A DNA stretch of 64,000 nt from Solimonas terrae (GCF_011067135.1 NZ_JAAMOW010000003.1:124001-188000), one strand, 5' to 3'. Positions 34,971-43,296 are shown, counted from the first letter of the stretch. The notes: generated by a model not told the origin, from the letters alone. Numbers and translations are program-made.

Positions 34971-35861
34971 ATGACCTATCCAACGCTCGCCGATTTTATC
35001 GGCAACACGCCGCTTGCCCAGCTCAAGCGCTTGCCCGGGCTCGGCAGCAATACCCTGCTGGTCAAGCTCGAGGGCAACAATCCCGCCGGTTCGGTCAAGG
35101 ACCGGCCCGCGTATTCGATGATCCGTCGCGCCGAAGAGCGCGGCGAGATCAAGCCCGGCGACACCCTGATCGAAGCCACCAGTGGCAATACCGGAATCGC
35201 TCTGGCGATGGCAGCGACGGTCAAGGGCTACAAGATGCTGCTGATCATGCCCGAACATCTGTCCGTGGAGCGACGCGCGGCGATGAAGGCTTTCGGCGCC
35301 GAGCTGATCCTCGTCAGCCAGAAAGAGGGCATGGAAGGCGCGCGCGACCTCGCGCTGAAGATGCAGACCGAAGGCAAGGGCAAGGTTCTCGACCAGTTCG
35401 CGAATCCCGACAATCCGCGCGCGCACTACGAGGGCACGGCGCCGGAAATCTGGAAGGCGACGCAGGGCCGCATCACGCATTTCGTGTCGTCGATGGGCAC
35501 TACCGGCACGATCATGGGCTGCTCGCGCTACCTCAAGGAACAGAATCCGGATGTGCAGATCGTCGGCGTGCAGCCCGACGGCGAGTCGTCGATTCCCGGC
35601 ATCCGCAAATGGCCGGAAGCCTATCTGCCGGGCATCTTCGAGGCGCCGCGCGTCGATCGCGTGATCGAGGTGTCGGCACGGAACGCCGAAGACACCATGC
35701 GTCTGGCCGGGACCCGGGAAGGTCTGTTCTGCGGGCCGTCGTCCGGCGGCGCGCTGTGGGTCGCGCTGCAACTCTGCCGCGAGCTCGAGAACGCCACCAT
35801 CGTCAGCATCGTCTGCGATCGCGGTGATCGCTACATCTCGACCGGCGTGTTCCCGGCGTGA
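34971..35861 (+). CDS. cysM: Cysteine synthase B
   Basis: A 296-residue PLP enzyme that makes cysteine (or S-sulfocysteine from thiosulfate) from O-acetylserine. The PLP Lys is in NNPAGSVKDRPAYSM, the substrate loop is EATSGNTGIALAMAA, and the phosphate-binding loop is MGTTGTIMG. Sequence details such as the short length and RRAEERGEIKPGD fit the CysM branch. It is divergent from barA, a conserved arrangement in gammaproteobacteria. Confidence 0.95.
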   Translation: MTYPTLADFIGNTPLAQLKRLPGLGSNTLLVKLEGNNPAGSVKDRPAYSMIRRAEERGEIKPGDTLIEATSGNTGIALAMAATVKGYKMLLIMPEHLSVERRAAMKAFGAELILVSQKEGMEGARDLALKMQTEGKGKVLDQFANPDNPRAHYEGTAPEIWKATQGRITHFVSSMGTTGTIMGCSRYLKEQNPDVQIVGVQPDGESSIPGIRKWPEAYLPGIFEAPRVDRVIEVSARNAEDTMRLAGTREGLFCGPSSGGALWVALQLCRELENATIVSIVCDRGDRYISTGVFPA

Positions 35862-36655
35862 GTCAGGCCGGCATGAGCTTTCGCGAACCGGTGCTGGTAT
35901 TCGACATCGAGACGATTCCCGATCTCGACGGCGGTCGTCGCATCATGGGTCTGGACGCGATGAACGACACCGAAGTCTGGTCGGCGATGAAGACCCTGCG
36001 CCTCGCGCAGAAGGGCAACGACTTCATGCCCGGCCATCTGCAACGTGTCGTCGCAATCTCGGTTGCCTTGCGTCAGGGCGACAGCTTCAAGTGCTGGTCG
36101 ATCGGCGACGAGGATGCCGGCGAAGGCGAGCTGATCCAGCGCTTCTTCGATGGCATCGAGAAGTACCGGCCGGTGCTGGTGTCGTGGAACGGCGGCGGCT
36201 TCGACCTGCCGGTGCTGCATTACCGCGCCCTCATTCACGGGTGCGTGGCGCCGCGCTACTGGGATACCGGGCAGCTCGACCGCGAAGCCAAGTGGGACAA
36301 CTATCTGGGCCGCTACCAGTTCCGGCACACCGACCTGATGGACGTGCTGGCGCTTTATACCGGCCGCCAGAATGCGCCGCTCAACGAGATTGCGATGCTG
36401 CTCGGCTTTCCCGGCAAGCTCGGCATGGACGGCTCCAGGGTGTTCGATGCCTACCGGGCCGGTGATCTGGCCGGCATTCGCGCGTATTGCGAGACGGATG
36501 TGCTCAATACCTGGCTGGTCTATCTGCGCTTCGAATTGATGCGCGGCCGTATCACGCACGAACAGCATCGACAGGAAGAGGTGCGCGCCCGCGAGTTCAT
36601 CGACGCCAGCGGCGCAGCGCACTGGACCGAATTTTCGCAAAGCTGGGTGGCCTGA
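35858..36655 (+). CDS. Predicted 3'-5' exonuclease of PolB-like DnaQ fold
   Basis: A 265-residue protein with the three DEDD exonuclease motifs: FDIETIPD (Exo I), SWNGGGFDLPVL (Exo II) and YCETDVLNTW (Exo III). This family is widely found between cysM and rlmD. GTG at 35858 overlaps the cysM stop (GTGA); ATG 35873 is an alternative start giving 260 residues. The end abuts the rlmD start. Substrate is not established. Confidence 0.9.
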   Translation: MSQAGMSFREPVLVFDIETIPDLDGGRRIMGLDAMNDTEVWSAMKTLRLAQKGNDFMPGHLQRVVAISVALRQGDSFKCWSIGDEDAGEGELIQRFFDGIEKYRPVLVSWNGGGFDLPVLHYRALIHGCVAPRYWDTGQLDREAKWDNYLGRYQFRHTDLMDVLALYTGRQNAPLNEIAMLLGFPGKLGMDGSRVFDAYRAGDLAGIRAYCETDVLNTWLVYLRFELMRGRITHEQHRQEEVRAREFIDASGAAHWTEFSQSWVA

Positions 36656-37975
36656 TTGCATCGCAAGAGAAAGCTGCCTCCAGCCGGTGAATTCACGGCG
36701 GACATCATCGACCTCGACCATGAAGGCCGCGGCTTCGCGCGCGTCGACGGCAAGGCGACTTTCATCGCCGACGCCCTGCCGGGCGAGCGCGTGCGTTTCA
36801 GATACCTGCGCACGTCGCGCGATCTCGATGAAGGCCAGTGCATCGCCGTCGAAACACCGTCGCCGCATCGTGTCACCCCGGGCTGCGAGCACTTCGGACT
36901 GTGCGGTGGCTGCTCGATGCAGCATCTCGCGTCCGAGCAGCAGATCGCGTTCAAGCAGAAGCAGATGCTCGATCAGCTCGAACGCAGCGGCAAGGTCAGA
37001 CCCGAGCAGATCGCGGCGCCGATCACCGGCGCGGTCTGGGGCTACCGTCGCCGCGCGCGGCTTGGCGCCAAGCACGTCCCCAAGAAGGGCGGCGTGCTGG
37101 TCGGGTTCCGCGAGCGCGAATCGAGTTTCCTGGCGACGCTGGATCGTTGTCAGGTCATCGACCCGCGTGTCGGTCTCAAGTTGCGCGAGCTTGGCGCGCT
37201 GATCGCCGAATTGTCGATTCATCGGCAATTGCCGCAGATCGAAGTGGCCTGTTCGGACCAGACGGTGGCGCTGGTGTTTCGCGTGCTGGCGGCGCCGAGC
37301 GGCGACGATCGCGAGAAGCTGCGCGCGTTCGGCGTGCGCGAAGGCTTCGACATCTATCTGCAGACCGGTGGGCCGGACAGCATCCGGCCGTTGGATGAGG
37401 CGCGCCTGCTCGAATATTCGCCGGACGGGTCTGATCTGAAACTGCGCTTCGAGCCGACTGATTTCATCCAGGTCAACGGCAGCATCAGCCAGCAGACAGT
37501 CAATCAGGCGATCGACTGGCTGGATCTGCAGCCGAACGAACGTGTGTTGGAGCTGTTCTGCGGTCTTGGCAATTTCTCCTTGCCGCTGGCACGGCGCGGC
37601 GCGCAGGTACTGGCGGTGGAAGGCGAGAAAGGGCTGGTGCAGCGAGCGCGAGAGAACGCCGAGCGCAATGGCCTGACGATCCGCTTCGAGAAGGCGGATC
37701 TGTTCACGACCGCCGGGGATGAGAACTGGTTGCAGCCGGCGTTCGACAAGCTCCTGCTTGATCCACCGCGCGCGGGTGCCAAGGAAATCCTGCCGATCGT
37801 CGCGAAACGCAGGCCGCAACGGATTGTCTATGTCTCCTGTCATCCGGGCACGCTGGCGCGTGATGCGGGCACGCTGGTGCATGAGCATGGATACACGCTG
37901 GCGCGTGCGGGGGTGATGGATATGTTTCCGCATACGAGTCATGTCGAGAGCATGGCGTTGTTCGAGTTGGGATGA
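36656..37975 (+). CDS. rlmD: 23S rRNA (uracil-1939-C5)-methyltransferase
   Basis: A 439-residue SAM-dependent rRNA methyltransferase with an Fe-S cluster. The TRAM domain is at the N-terminus, followed by the cluster Cys residues in CEHFGLCGGCSMQHL and a later Cys in DRCQVI. The SAM site is LFCGLGNFSLPLA and the nucleophilic Cys is in VYVSCHPGTLARD. The start is TTG at 36656, directly after the exonuclease stop. In many relatives relA follows; here a non-coding element does. Confidence 0.95.
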   Translation: MHRKRKLPPAGEFTADIIDLDHEGRGFARVDGKATFIADALPGERVRFRYLRTSRDLDEGQCIAVETPSPHRVTPGCEHFGLCGGCSMQHLASEQQIAFKQKQMLDQLERSGKVRPEQIAAPITGAVWGYRRRARLGAKHVPKKGGVLVGFRERESSFLATLDRCQVIDPRVGLKLRELGALIAELSIHRQLPQIEVACSDQTVALVFRVLAAPSGDDREKLRAFGVREGFDIYLQTGGPDSIRPLDEARLLEYSPDGSDLKLRFEPTDFIQVNGSISQQTVNQAIDWLDLQPNERVLELFCGLGNFSLPLARRGAQVLAVEGEKGLVQRARENAERNGLTIRFEKADLFTTAGDENWLQPAFDKLLLDPPRAGAKEILPIVAKRRPQRIVYVSCHPGTLARDAGTLVHEHGYTLARAGVMDMFPHTSHVESMALFELG

Positions 37976-38036
37976 ATGCCGTGCGATCCGTCGAGCTGCC
38001 GAGCCTGATCTCATCTTTCGTTTCGCCTGACGGCGA

Positions 38037-38070
38037 GTTCCTTCTCTTTGCTTGTCCAAAGAGAAGGAAC
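38037..38070. repeat. Left hairpin of the intergenic element
   Basis: GTTCCTTCTCTTTG, a 6-nt loop and its exact reverse complement CAAAGAGAAGGAAC. One strand of the stem is pyrimidine-rich. Neither flank has the T tract of a standard terminator. Confidence 0.85.
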
Positions 38071-38462
38071 CAAGAGAAAAGACACCCTGGCTTTCGCGTC
38101 GGTGCTGCGCACCGATGCCCTGCGATGCTCGAACGGCAGGCCGCGCCTGAAACTCGCGGCTGCGCCGCTCAAACAGTCAGGCCCGGACAACCCCTGCCGC
38201 TCTGCGCTTCTCGGCGCTTCGCAAAGGGGCCCGGACGTCAAAAGCAACAACAGCACGGCGCGATGAGCGCGCTTTGGCTTTTGACGTTCGGGTCCCCATG
38301 GGCCGCACCGAGCAGCGCAGCGCGCGCAGGGAATGGCCGGCCAGGACGGCCGGCCAAGTCGTCGTCGCGGCAGGACGCCGCGTCGGCGACGGTCCCGAGC
38401 ACGTGAGCAGCGCAGGGAACTCCGCGATAGCGGAGTGCGGCCCTTGGGGTGTGCTTTCTTTT

Positions 38463-38498
38463 GCTTACTTTGCTTTGCACAAGCAAAGAAAAGTAAGC
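38463..38498. repeat. Right hairpin of the intergenic element
   Basis: GCTTACTTTGCTTTGC and GCAAAGAAAAGTAAGC pair over 16 bp with one mismatch around a 4-nt loop. It is AT-richer than its surroundings and resembles the left hairpin in composition. Confidence 0.8.
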
Positions 38499-38584
38499 CG
38501 CGCCGCAGCGCGGAACGAAAGGCTGGATCAAGATCCAACACGTGCAGAACGAATAGCCAGCGTTTGCTGTGCGGCTTTGGGTTT

Positions 38585-38597
38585 CCGCCTGCGCGGG
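38585..38597. repeat. Second copy of the CCGCCTGCGCGGG core
   Basis: This 13-nt sequence is the reverse complement of 15684-15696 and again lies in non-coding DNA just before a gene. It supports a dispersed palindrome family. Confidence 0.6.
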
Positions 38598-38626
38598 CAT
38601 GACTGCCGTGGATGGGGCGGCCACTG

Positions 38627-39121
38627 ATGCCGCTCGAAATCGAACGCAAATTCCTCGTCATTGGCGACGCTTGGCGCCAGGACGTGACGCGCTCAATCGA
38701 GATGCGTCAGGGCTATCTTGCTCGCGAAGGGCAGGCGTCGGTGCGCGTGCGGCTCGAAGGCGCGGTAGCCAGGCTCAACATCAAGGCGGCGGTTGTCGGC
38801 AGCGCGCGCGCCGAATACGAATACAACATGCCGGCCGACGAGTGCCGCGAGATTCTGGCCACCTTGTGCGTCGGCAAGGTCGAGAAGACGCGGCACTACG
38901 TACCGGCTTCCGGCGCGCATGCGTCAGCAGTCTGGGAGATCGACGAATTTGCCGGCGACAACGCCGGGCTGCTCGTCGCCGAGATCGAACTTGCGTCGAT
39001 CGACGCCCGCTTCGACCGCCCCTCCTGGCTGGGTCGCGAACTGACCGACGACAAGCGCTACTACAACCACGCCCTCGCGCTCCATCCCTACCGCGACTGG
39101 CCGGCGCAGGATCGCGCATGA
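38627..39121 (+). CDS. CYTH domain protein, probable triphosphatase
   Basis: A 164-residue CYTH protein starting MPLEIERKFLV, with the ExExK metal-binding signature. Strand-borne Arg, Lys and Glu residues of the tunnel are visible (SVRVRLEG, LNIKAA, EYEYNMP, EIELAS). Bacterial members usually hydrolyse inorganic triphosphate; adenylate cyclase activity is known in a few. It overlaps the next gene by four bases (ATGA). Confidence 0.88.
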   Translation: MPLEIERKFLVIGDAWRQDVTRSIEMRQGYLAREGQASVRVRLEGAVARLNIKAAVVGSARAEYEYNMPADECREILATLCVGKVEKTRHYVPASGAHASAVWEIDEFAGDNAGLLVAEIELASIDARFDRPSWLGRELTDDKRYYNHALALHPYRDWPAQDRA

Positions 39122-39594
39122 GGATCGACATCGATCTGGCGCGCCAACGCCTGCTGCTGAGCGACAGTGCGACGCTCGTGCGCGAGTACCGCGTCTCGAC
39201 CGCGGTGAACGGTCCCGGCGAGATTCTCGGCTCAGGCTGCACGCCGCGCGGCCGGCATCGCATTCGCGCCCGTATCGGCGCCGGCCTTCCGGCGGGTGCG
39301 GTGCTGTGCGGCCGGCGCTGGACGCGGGAGGTCTGGTCCCCCGAACTGGGGGCGCGTTTCCCGGGCCGCGACTGGATACTCTCGCGTATCCTCTGGCTGT
39401 CCGGCGTCGAGCCCGGGCGCAATCGCCTCGGCTGCGTCGACACGTTCCGCCGCTATATCTACCTTCACGGCACCCCGGACGTGGAAGCGCTCGGTCGGCC
39501 GGCGTCGCATGGCTGCATCCGCCTGCGCAATGAAGACGTCATCGAATTGTTTGATCTTGTTCCTGCAGGTACCGCCGTTGAGCTCCACGACTAA
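39118..39594 (+). CDS. YkuD family L,D-transpeptidase without signal peptide
   Basis: A 158-residue protein with the YkuD catalytic signature: His in YLHGTPDVEALGRPASHG and Cys in SHGCIRLRNEDVIELF. YkuD enzymes cross-link or trim peptidoglycan through the active-site Cys. It starts MRIDIDLARQRLLL, with no signal peptide or membrane segment, so its location is unclear. It is translationally coupled to the CYTH gene and overlaps nagZ by 17 nt. Confidence 0.88.
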   Translation: MRIDIDLARQRLLLSDSATLVREYRVSTAVNGPGEILGSGCTPRGRHRIRARIGAGLPAGAVLCGRRWTREVWSPELGARFPGRDWILSRILWLSGVEPGRNRLGCVDTFRRYIYLHGTPDVEALGRPASHGCIRLRNEDVIELFDLVPAGTAVELHD

Positions 39595-40585
39595 CCCCGT
39601 TGCCAAGACCCGCAGCAAGCTGCTCGGGCCGCTGATGATCGACATTCCCGGACAGGAACTGACCGCCGAGGATCGTGAGCTGCTCTGCCATCCGCTGGTC
39701 GGCGGCTTCATCCTGTTCACGCGCAACTATCGCGATCCCGACCAGCTGAAGAAGCTGTGCGACGAGGTGCTGTCGCTGCCGCGCCAGCGCCTGCTGATGG
39801 CGGTCGATCATGAAGGCGGGCGCGTGCAGCGCTTCCGCGTCGGCTTCTCGCGCATTCCGGCCATGCGCAGCTTCGGGCATCTGCATGGCGAAGACCCGGC
39901 CAGGGCACTGGCCGACGCGCGTGCGCAGGGCGAGACCATCGGCCGCGAGCTGTCGGCGTACGGCATCGACCTTTGTTTCGCGCCCGTGCTCGACATCGAT
40001 CACGGCCTGAGCAGGATCATCGGCGACCGCGCGTTTTCCGATCGCGGCGAGGTGATTGTCGAACTGGCGCGGGCATTTCGTGCCGGCCTCAACGCACAGG
40101 GTATGGCGGCCACCGGCAAGCACTTTCCCGGGCACGGCGCCGTGACCGCCGACTCGCATCTGGAACTGCCGGTCGACCGCCGCAAGGAGGCCGACATCCG
40201 CGCGACCGAGCTGGCGCCGTTCAAGACCCTGATCGACGATGGCATCGAATCGCTGATGATGGCGCACGTGCGCTACACGACGGTCGACACGCAACCGGCG
40301 TCGCTGTCGAAGCGCTGGATCGGCGAGATCCTGCGTGACGAGCTCGGCTTCAGGGGCGCGATCTTCTGCGACGATCTGTCGATGGGCGGTGCGGCCGTGG
40401 TCGGCGACATGGAAGCGCGCGCGCGGCTTGCGCTGGACGCCGGGTGCGACATGCTGCCGGTCTGCAATGACCGCGACGCGACGATCAAGCTGATCGATGC
40501 GCTGGCCCGGGATCTGACGCCGGATCGCGCCGCGTCGCTGCGACTCAAGAAGCTCTACGGACGGCACGCCGGAGCCCAGGCATGA
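39578..40585 (+). CDS. nagZ: Beta-N-acetylhexosaminidase NagZ
   Basis: A 335-residue cytoplasmic GH3 enzyme that removes GlcNAc from anhydro-muropeptides in cell-wall recycling. Motifs are LVGGFILFTRNY, VDHEGGRVQRFR, ATGKHFPGHGAV (with the general acid His region) and the nucleophile in CDDLSMGGA. No ATG fits the N-terminus, so I placed the start at TTG 39578, giving MSSTTNPVAKTRSKLLGPLM; its ribosome site is weak. hpt begins inside its stop. Confidence 0.94.
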   Translation: MSSTTNPVAKTRSKLLGPLMIDIPGQELTAEDRELLCHPLVGGFILFTRNYRDPDQLKKLCDEVLSLPRQRLLMAVDHEGGRVQRFRVGFSRIPAMRSFGHLHGEDPARALADARAQGETIGRELSAYGIDLCFAPVLDIDHGLSRIIGDRAFSDRGEVIVELARAFRAGLNAQGMAATGKHFPGHGAVTADSHLELPVDRRKEADIRATELAPFKTLIDDGIESLMMAHVRYTTVDTQPASLSKRWIGEILRDELGFRGAIFCDDLSMGGAAVVGDMEARARLALDAGCDMLPVCNDRDATIKLIDALARDLTPDRAASLRLKKLYGRHAGAQA

Positions 40586-41136
40586 GCGACATTGCACACA
40601 TGCAGCAGGTGCTCGACGAAGCCGATTGCCTGCACGATGCCGACGCGGTGCGCGCCGCTTACGAACGACTCGCGGAAGCGATCGCCGTCGAGTACGCAGC
40701 GCTTGATCCGCTGGTGGTCTGCGTCATGAACGGCGGGCTGCACGCGACCGCGGCGATCAGCGAGCAGCTGCGTTTTCCGTTCGAACTCGACTATCTGCAT
40801 GCGACGCGCTATCGCGGCGCCACCAGTGGCGGCGGGCTCGTCTGGAAGGTACAGCCCAGGCCCGAGCGTATCGCCGGCCGCCACGTGCTGGTCATCGACG
40901 ACATCCTCGACGAGGGCCATACGCTGGTGGCGATACGGGACGCGCTGGAGCAATTCAAGCCGGCCTCGCTGAAGGTCGCGGTGCTGGTCGAGAAGCTGCA
41001 TGATCGCCGCGCGCCGCGAGCGCATGCCGAGTTCATCGGTCTGCAGGTTGCCGATCGCTACGTGTTCGGTTGCGGCATGGACTACAAGGAATACTGGCGG
41101 CAAGTGCCGGCCATCTACGCCGTGAAAGACCTATGA
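40582..41136 (+). CDS. hpt: Hypoxanthine-guanine phosphoribosyltransferase
   Basis: A 184-residue purine salvage enzyme. The PRPP-binding loop VLVIDDILDEGHTLVA is intact, and the N-terminal loop LVVCVMNGGLHATAAI fits type I PRTases. It overlaps nagZ by four bases (ATGA) and precedes a methylthio-purine phosphorylase. The two together would feed hypoxanthine released by the phosphorylase into IMP. Confidence 0.93.
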   Translation: MSDIAHMQQVLDEADCLHDADAVRAAYERLAEAIAVEYAALDPLVVCVMNGGLHATAAISEQLRFPFELDYLHATRYRGATSGGGLVWKVQPRPERIAGRHVLVIDDILDEGHTLVAIRDALEQFKPASLKVAVLVEKLHDRRAPRAHAEFIGLQVADRYVFGCGMDYKEYWRQVPAIYAVKDL

Positions 41137-41159
41137 GTACGCCCGAAACCCTCGCCTTG

Positions 41160-41190
41160 CCGCCTGCGCCGCAGGCGGTCCGTTCCTTTT
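41160..41190 (+). terminator. Weak hairpin between hpt and the phosphorylase gene
   Basis: CCGCCTG, 5-nt loop, CAGGCGG (41160-41178), followed by TTCCTTTT a few bases later. The T tract is interrupted and distant, so termination would be partial at best. Confidence 0.35.
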
Positions 41191-41227
41191 CCGCCCTTGA
41201 CGGGAGCGCGACATTGGACACGCGCTC

Positions 41228-41980
41228 ATGAGCGCGGTCGGCGTTATCGGCGGCACTGGCATGAACCAGTGGCCGGGTCTGGAAATCGAACGACGGATCG
41301 TCGTCGACACGCCTTACGGCGCGGCCAGTGCGCCGTTGCTGGAGGGGCGCGTCTACGGCACGCGCGCGATCTTTCTCGCCCGGCACGGCGAGGGTCACAG
41401 GATTCCGCCGCATTGCATCAACTACCGCGCCAATCTCTGGGCCCTGCATCATGCCGGCGTGCGCTCGGTGATCGCGATCGCCGCAGTCGGCGCAATGGCG
41501 CCGTGGTTTGCGCCGGGCGAGATCGCCGTGCCATCCGATCTGATCGATTACAGCTACGGCCGCGAGCACACGTATTCGGATGGCACGCCGGCATCCGAAC
41601 TGCACCACGTCGAATTCACCGAGCCGTACGCGCCGGCGCTGCGGCGCGTGTTGATCGACGCGGCCGGCAGGGGCGGCACATCGCTGTCCGGTGAAGGCGT
41701 GCTGGCCGTGACGCAGGGTCCGCGTCTGGAGTCGGTGGCCGAGATCCGTCGCCTCGTGCGCGACGGCTGCGACATGGTCGGCATGACCGGCATGCCGGAA
41801 GCGGCGCTCGCGCGCGAACTCGGGCTCGACTACGCCTGCCTCGCGGTGTCGGTGAACTGGGCTGCCGGCGTGCAGGGCCTCGGCGACATCCATGCCGAGA
41901 TCGCGCAGTCGATCGAGTCGGGCATGAGCAAGGTGCGCGCGGTGCTGGGCGCGGCCTTGCCGGCGCTCAGCGGCCGCTGA
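41228..41980 (+). CDS. S-methyl-5'-thioinosine phosphorylase (MTAP family)
   Basis: A 250-residue purine nucleoside phosphorylase. GVIGGTGMNQW binds phosphate, ARHGEGHRIPPHCINYRAN is a family core, and GMTGMPEAALARELGL surrounds the purine site. The family splits into methylthioadenosine and methylthioinosine enzymes. The context nagZ-hpt-phosphorylase matches the Pseudomonas methylthioinosine enzyme, and its product hypoxanthine would be used by Hpt. Specificity is therefore inferred from context. Confidence 0.85.
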   Translation: MSAVGVIGGTGMNQWPGLEIERRIVVDTPYGAASAPLLEGRVYGTRAIFLARHGEGHRIPPHCINYRANLWALHHAGVRSVIAIAAVGAMAPWFAPGEIAVPSDLIDYSYGREHTYSDGTPASELHHVEFTEPYAPALRRVLIDAAGRGGTSLSGEGVLAVTQGPRLESVAEIRRLVRDGCDMVGMTGMPEAALARELGLDYACLAVSVNWAAGVQGLGDIHAEIAQSIESGMSKVRAVLGAALPALSGR

Positions 41981-41992
41981 GCACGCCTCGGT

Positions 41993-42562
41993 TCAGGGTT
42001 GATAGCCGCCGTAGACGTCGGTCAGTTCGGCACTGAATGCGTCGCGTGACGGCGTCGGCAGCCAGACTTCGACGCGTGCCTGCGAGCTGGCGATCGAGGC
42101 CGACCAGAGCTCGCCGTTCGGCGCTTCGGTGTACGGGCCCTGGCGCAGCTTGCCGTCCGGCGAGCACAGCCACAGCGCCGATTGCTTCGGCAGCTTGACG
42201 TCACGCATGCGCACGGCGATCGATCGCGCCCGCCTGGAGCCCAGGGTCAGTGCCAGCACCGACCAGCCGTCGCCCTGATCGTTCCAGACTCCGATCTGCT
42301 GCAGCGGCTGATTGACGGTGTGGATCTGCGCGATGTCGACATCGTTGTCATTGCTGGCATGACGCGGTGCGTCCGTGCCGGGCAGCTTGAGGATCGGCGC
42401 CGGCATTTTCAGCGTGGCGTGACAGGCCTCGTCGGCGGCCGGTGGGGCTGTTTCCGCCACCGCCTGCGCCGGCGACTTTTGTGTCCATGACTGGCAGGCG
42501 CCGAGCAGCAGCGCGGCGCTGGCGGTGGTCGTCAATGCGATCGCACTTGCTGTCCTGTTCAC
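41993..42562 (-). CDS. Lipoprotein resembling a stand-alone trypsin-like protease propeptide
   Basis: A 189-residue predicted lipoprotein with lipobox LLLGACQSW. Residues 97-189 line up by eye with the propeptide domains of the double protease at 10635-13541. Shared positions include LxLGS, a KLP/SLP turn, SALW against AALY, DGK, QGPYT against QGPFT, NGELW against NGTLW, and a final GGY/HGY. It lacks any protease domain. It ends 13 nt from the convergent phosphorylase gene. A role as protease inhibitor or folding helper is a hypothesis only. Confidence 0.8.
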   Translation of the reverse strand: MNRTASAIALTTTASAALLLGACQSWTQKSPAQAVAETAPPAADEACHATLKMPAPILKLPGTDAPRHASNDNDVDIAQIHTVNQPLQQIGVWNDQGDGWSVLALTLGSRRARSIAVRMRDVKLPKQSALWLCSPDGKLRQGPYTEAPNGELWSASIASSQARVEVWLPTPSRDAFSAELTDVYGGYQP

Positions 42563-42564
42563 GA

Positions 42565-43143
42565 TCAGTTCGCCTTGGTCACGCGTGCGAGGATGCCGAG
42601 TTTTGCGCTGTCCAGATGATGCAGTTCGTCGCGACGCATGCGGCGTCTTTCGTCAAGGCGCCAACTGCTGTTGCCGGCCGTGTACAGCAGATCGGCATCG
42701 AGCGTCAGGTAGCGATTGACGATCAGCAGCATGACGCGTCCGTCGACCGGCGTCATGCCGGTCGGCGAGGGCGTTCCCCAGCGCACGCGCAGCGCCGGCC
42801 CGCGCGCCGACGGCGGATCGGGCTGCGTCCACGCGAGCCGGGCGATCGGTTCGAACTGCCTGGAATTGCGCAGGCGCTGCCATTCGCTCTGCATGCCGAA
42901 GGCCGAGTCCGGCAGCAGCGTGATGCCGGCCGCCTGCAGCGCTGCCGGATTGTCCGGCAGGATTGCACCGGACAGATCGGGCAACTGGGCCGGCGCGCCG
43001 GCTTCGGCCGCTGCGTAACGGTTGACGAACACGATCAGGTCCATGCGATAGGTCTCGGCATGGGCGGGCAGGGCGAGCGCCAGCAGCAGCACGACAATCG
43101 GTGTCTGCCGGCGACGGCGGATGAAGACGGCCATCAAACTCAT
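42565..43143 (-). CDS. CsiV-family peptidoglycan-binding protein
   Basis: A 192-residue exported protein with a signal peptide after a basic N-terminus (RRRRQTPIVVLLLALALPAHA). The mature part shows the CsiV pattern: YRMDLIVFVNRY near the start, RYLTLDADLLY, and RRMRRDELHHLDSAKLGILA at the end. CsiV of Vibrio is a periplasmic protein needed for growth with D-amino acids. The start at 43143 has GGGA upstream. The lipoprotein gene follows after 2 nt, so the two share a transcript. Confidence 0.8.
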   Translation of the reverse strand: MSLMAVFIRRRRQTPIVVLLLALALPAHAETYRMDLIVFVNRYAAAEAGAPAQLPDLSGAILPDNPAALQAAGITLLPDSAFGMQSEWQRLRNSRQFEPIARLAWTQPDPPSARGPALRVRWGTPSPTGMTPVDGRVMLLIVNRYLTLDADLLYTAGNSSWRLDERRRMRRDELHHLDSAKLGILARVTKAN

Positions 43144-43296
43144 GAAATCCCGTGTCGGAAAAGGGTTTTGCGTGCGCCGCGGCACGGGCATGCTGCCCGG
43201 CTCGCTCGCGATGTCCGTGCTGCGACGCAGCGACTCCGGACTACCTAGTTTAAGCCAATGATCGGCGCATCGTTCCGGCGCCGTCGGTGCCGGCTC

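Larger units (their letters stand above)
37976..38626. other. Palindrome-rich non-coding element after rlmD
   Basis: 651 nt with no supportable gene. It is framed by two hairpins: a perfect 14-bp one (38037-38050 with 38057-38070) and a 16-bp one with one mismatch (38463-38478 with 38483-38498). Between them is a long imperfect inverted repeat whose exact core is 38235-38245 with 38277-38287, plus several GGCC-rich small palindromes. All frames give Arg/Ala/Ser-rich translations without a recognised domain. It looks like a dispersed intergenic repeat element rather than a gene. Confidence 0.7.

Noticed and set aside
38050-38450. Several 70- to 200-codon open frames in the rlmD-CYTH gap
   Set aside because: They exist on both strands in the palindromic element, are Arg/Ala/Ser-rich, and match no family.
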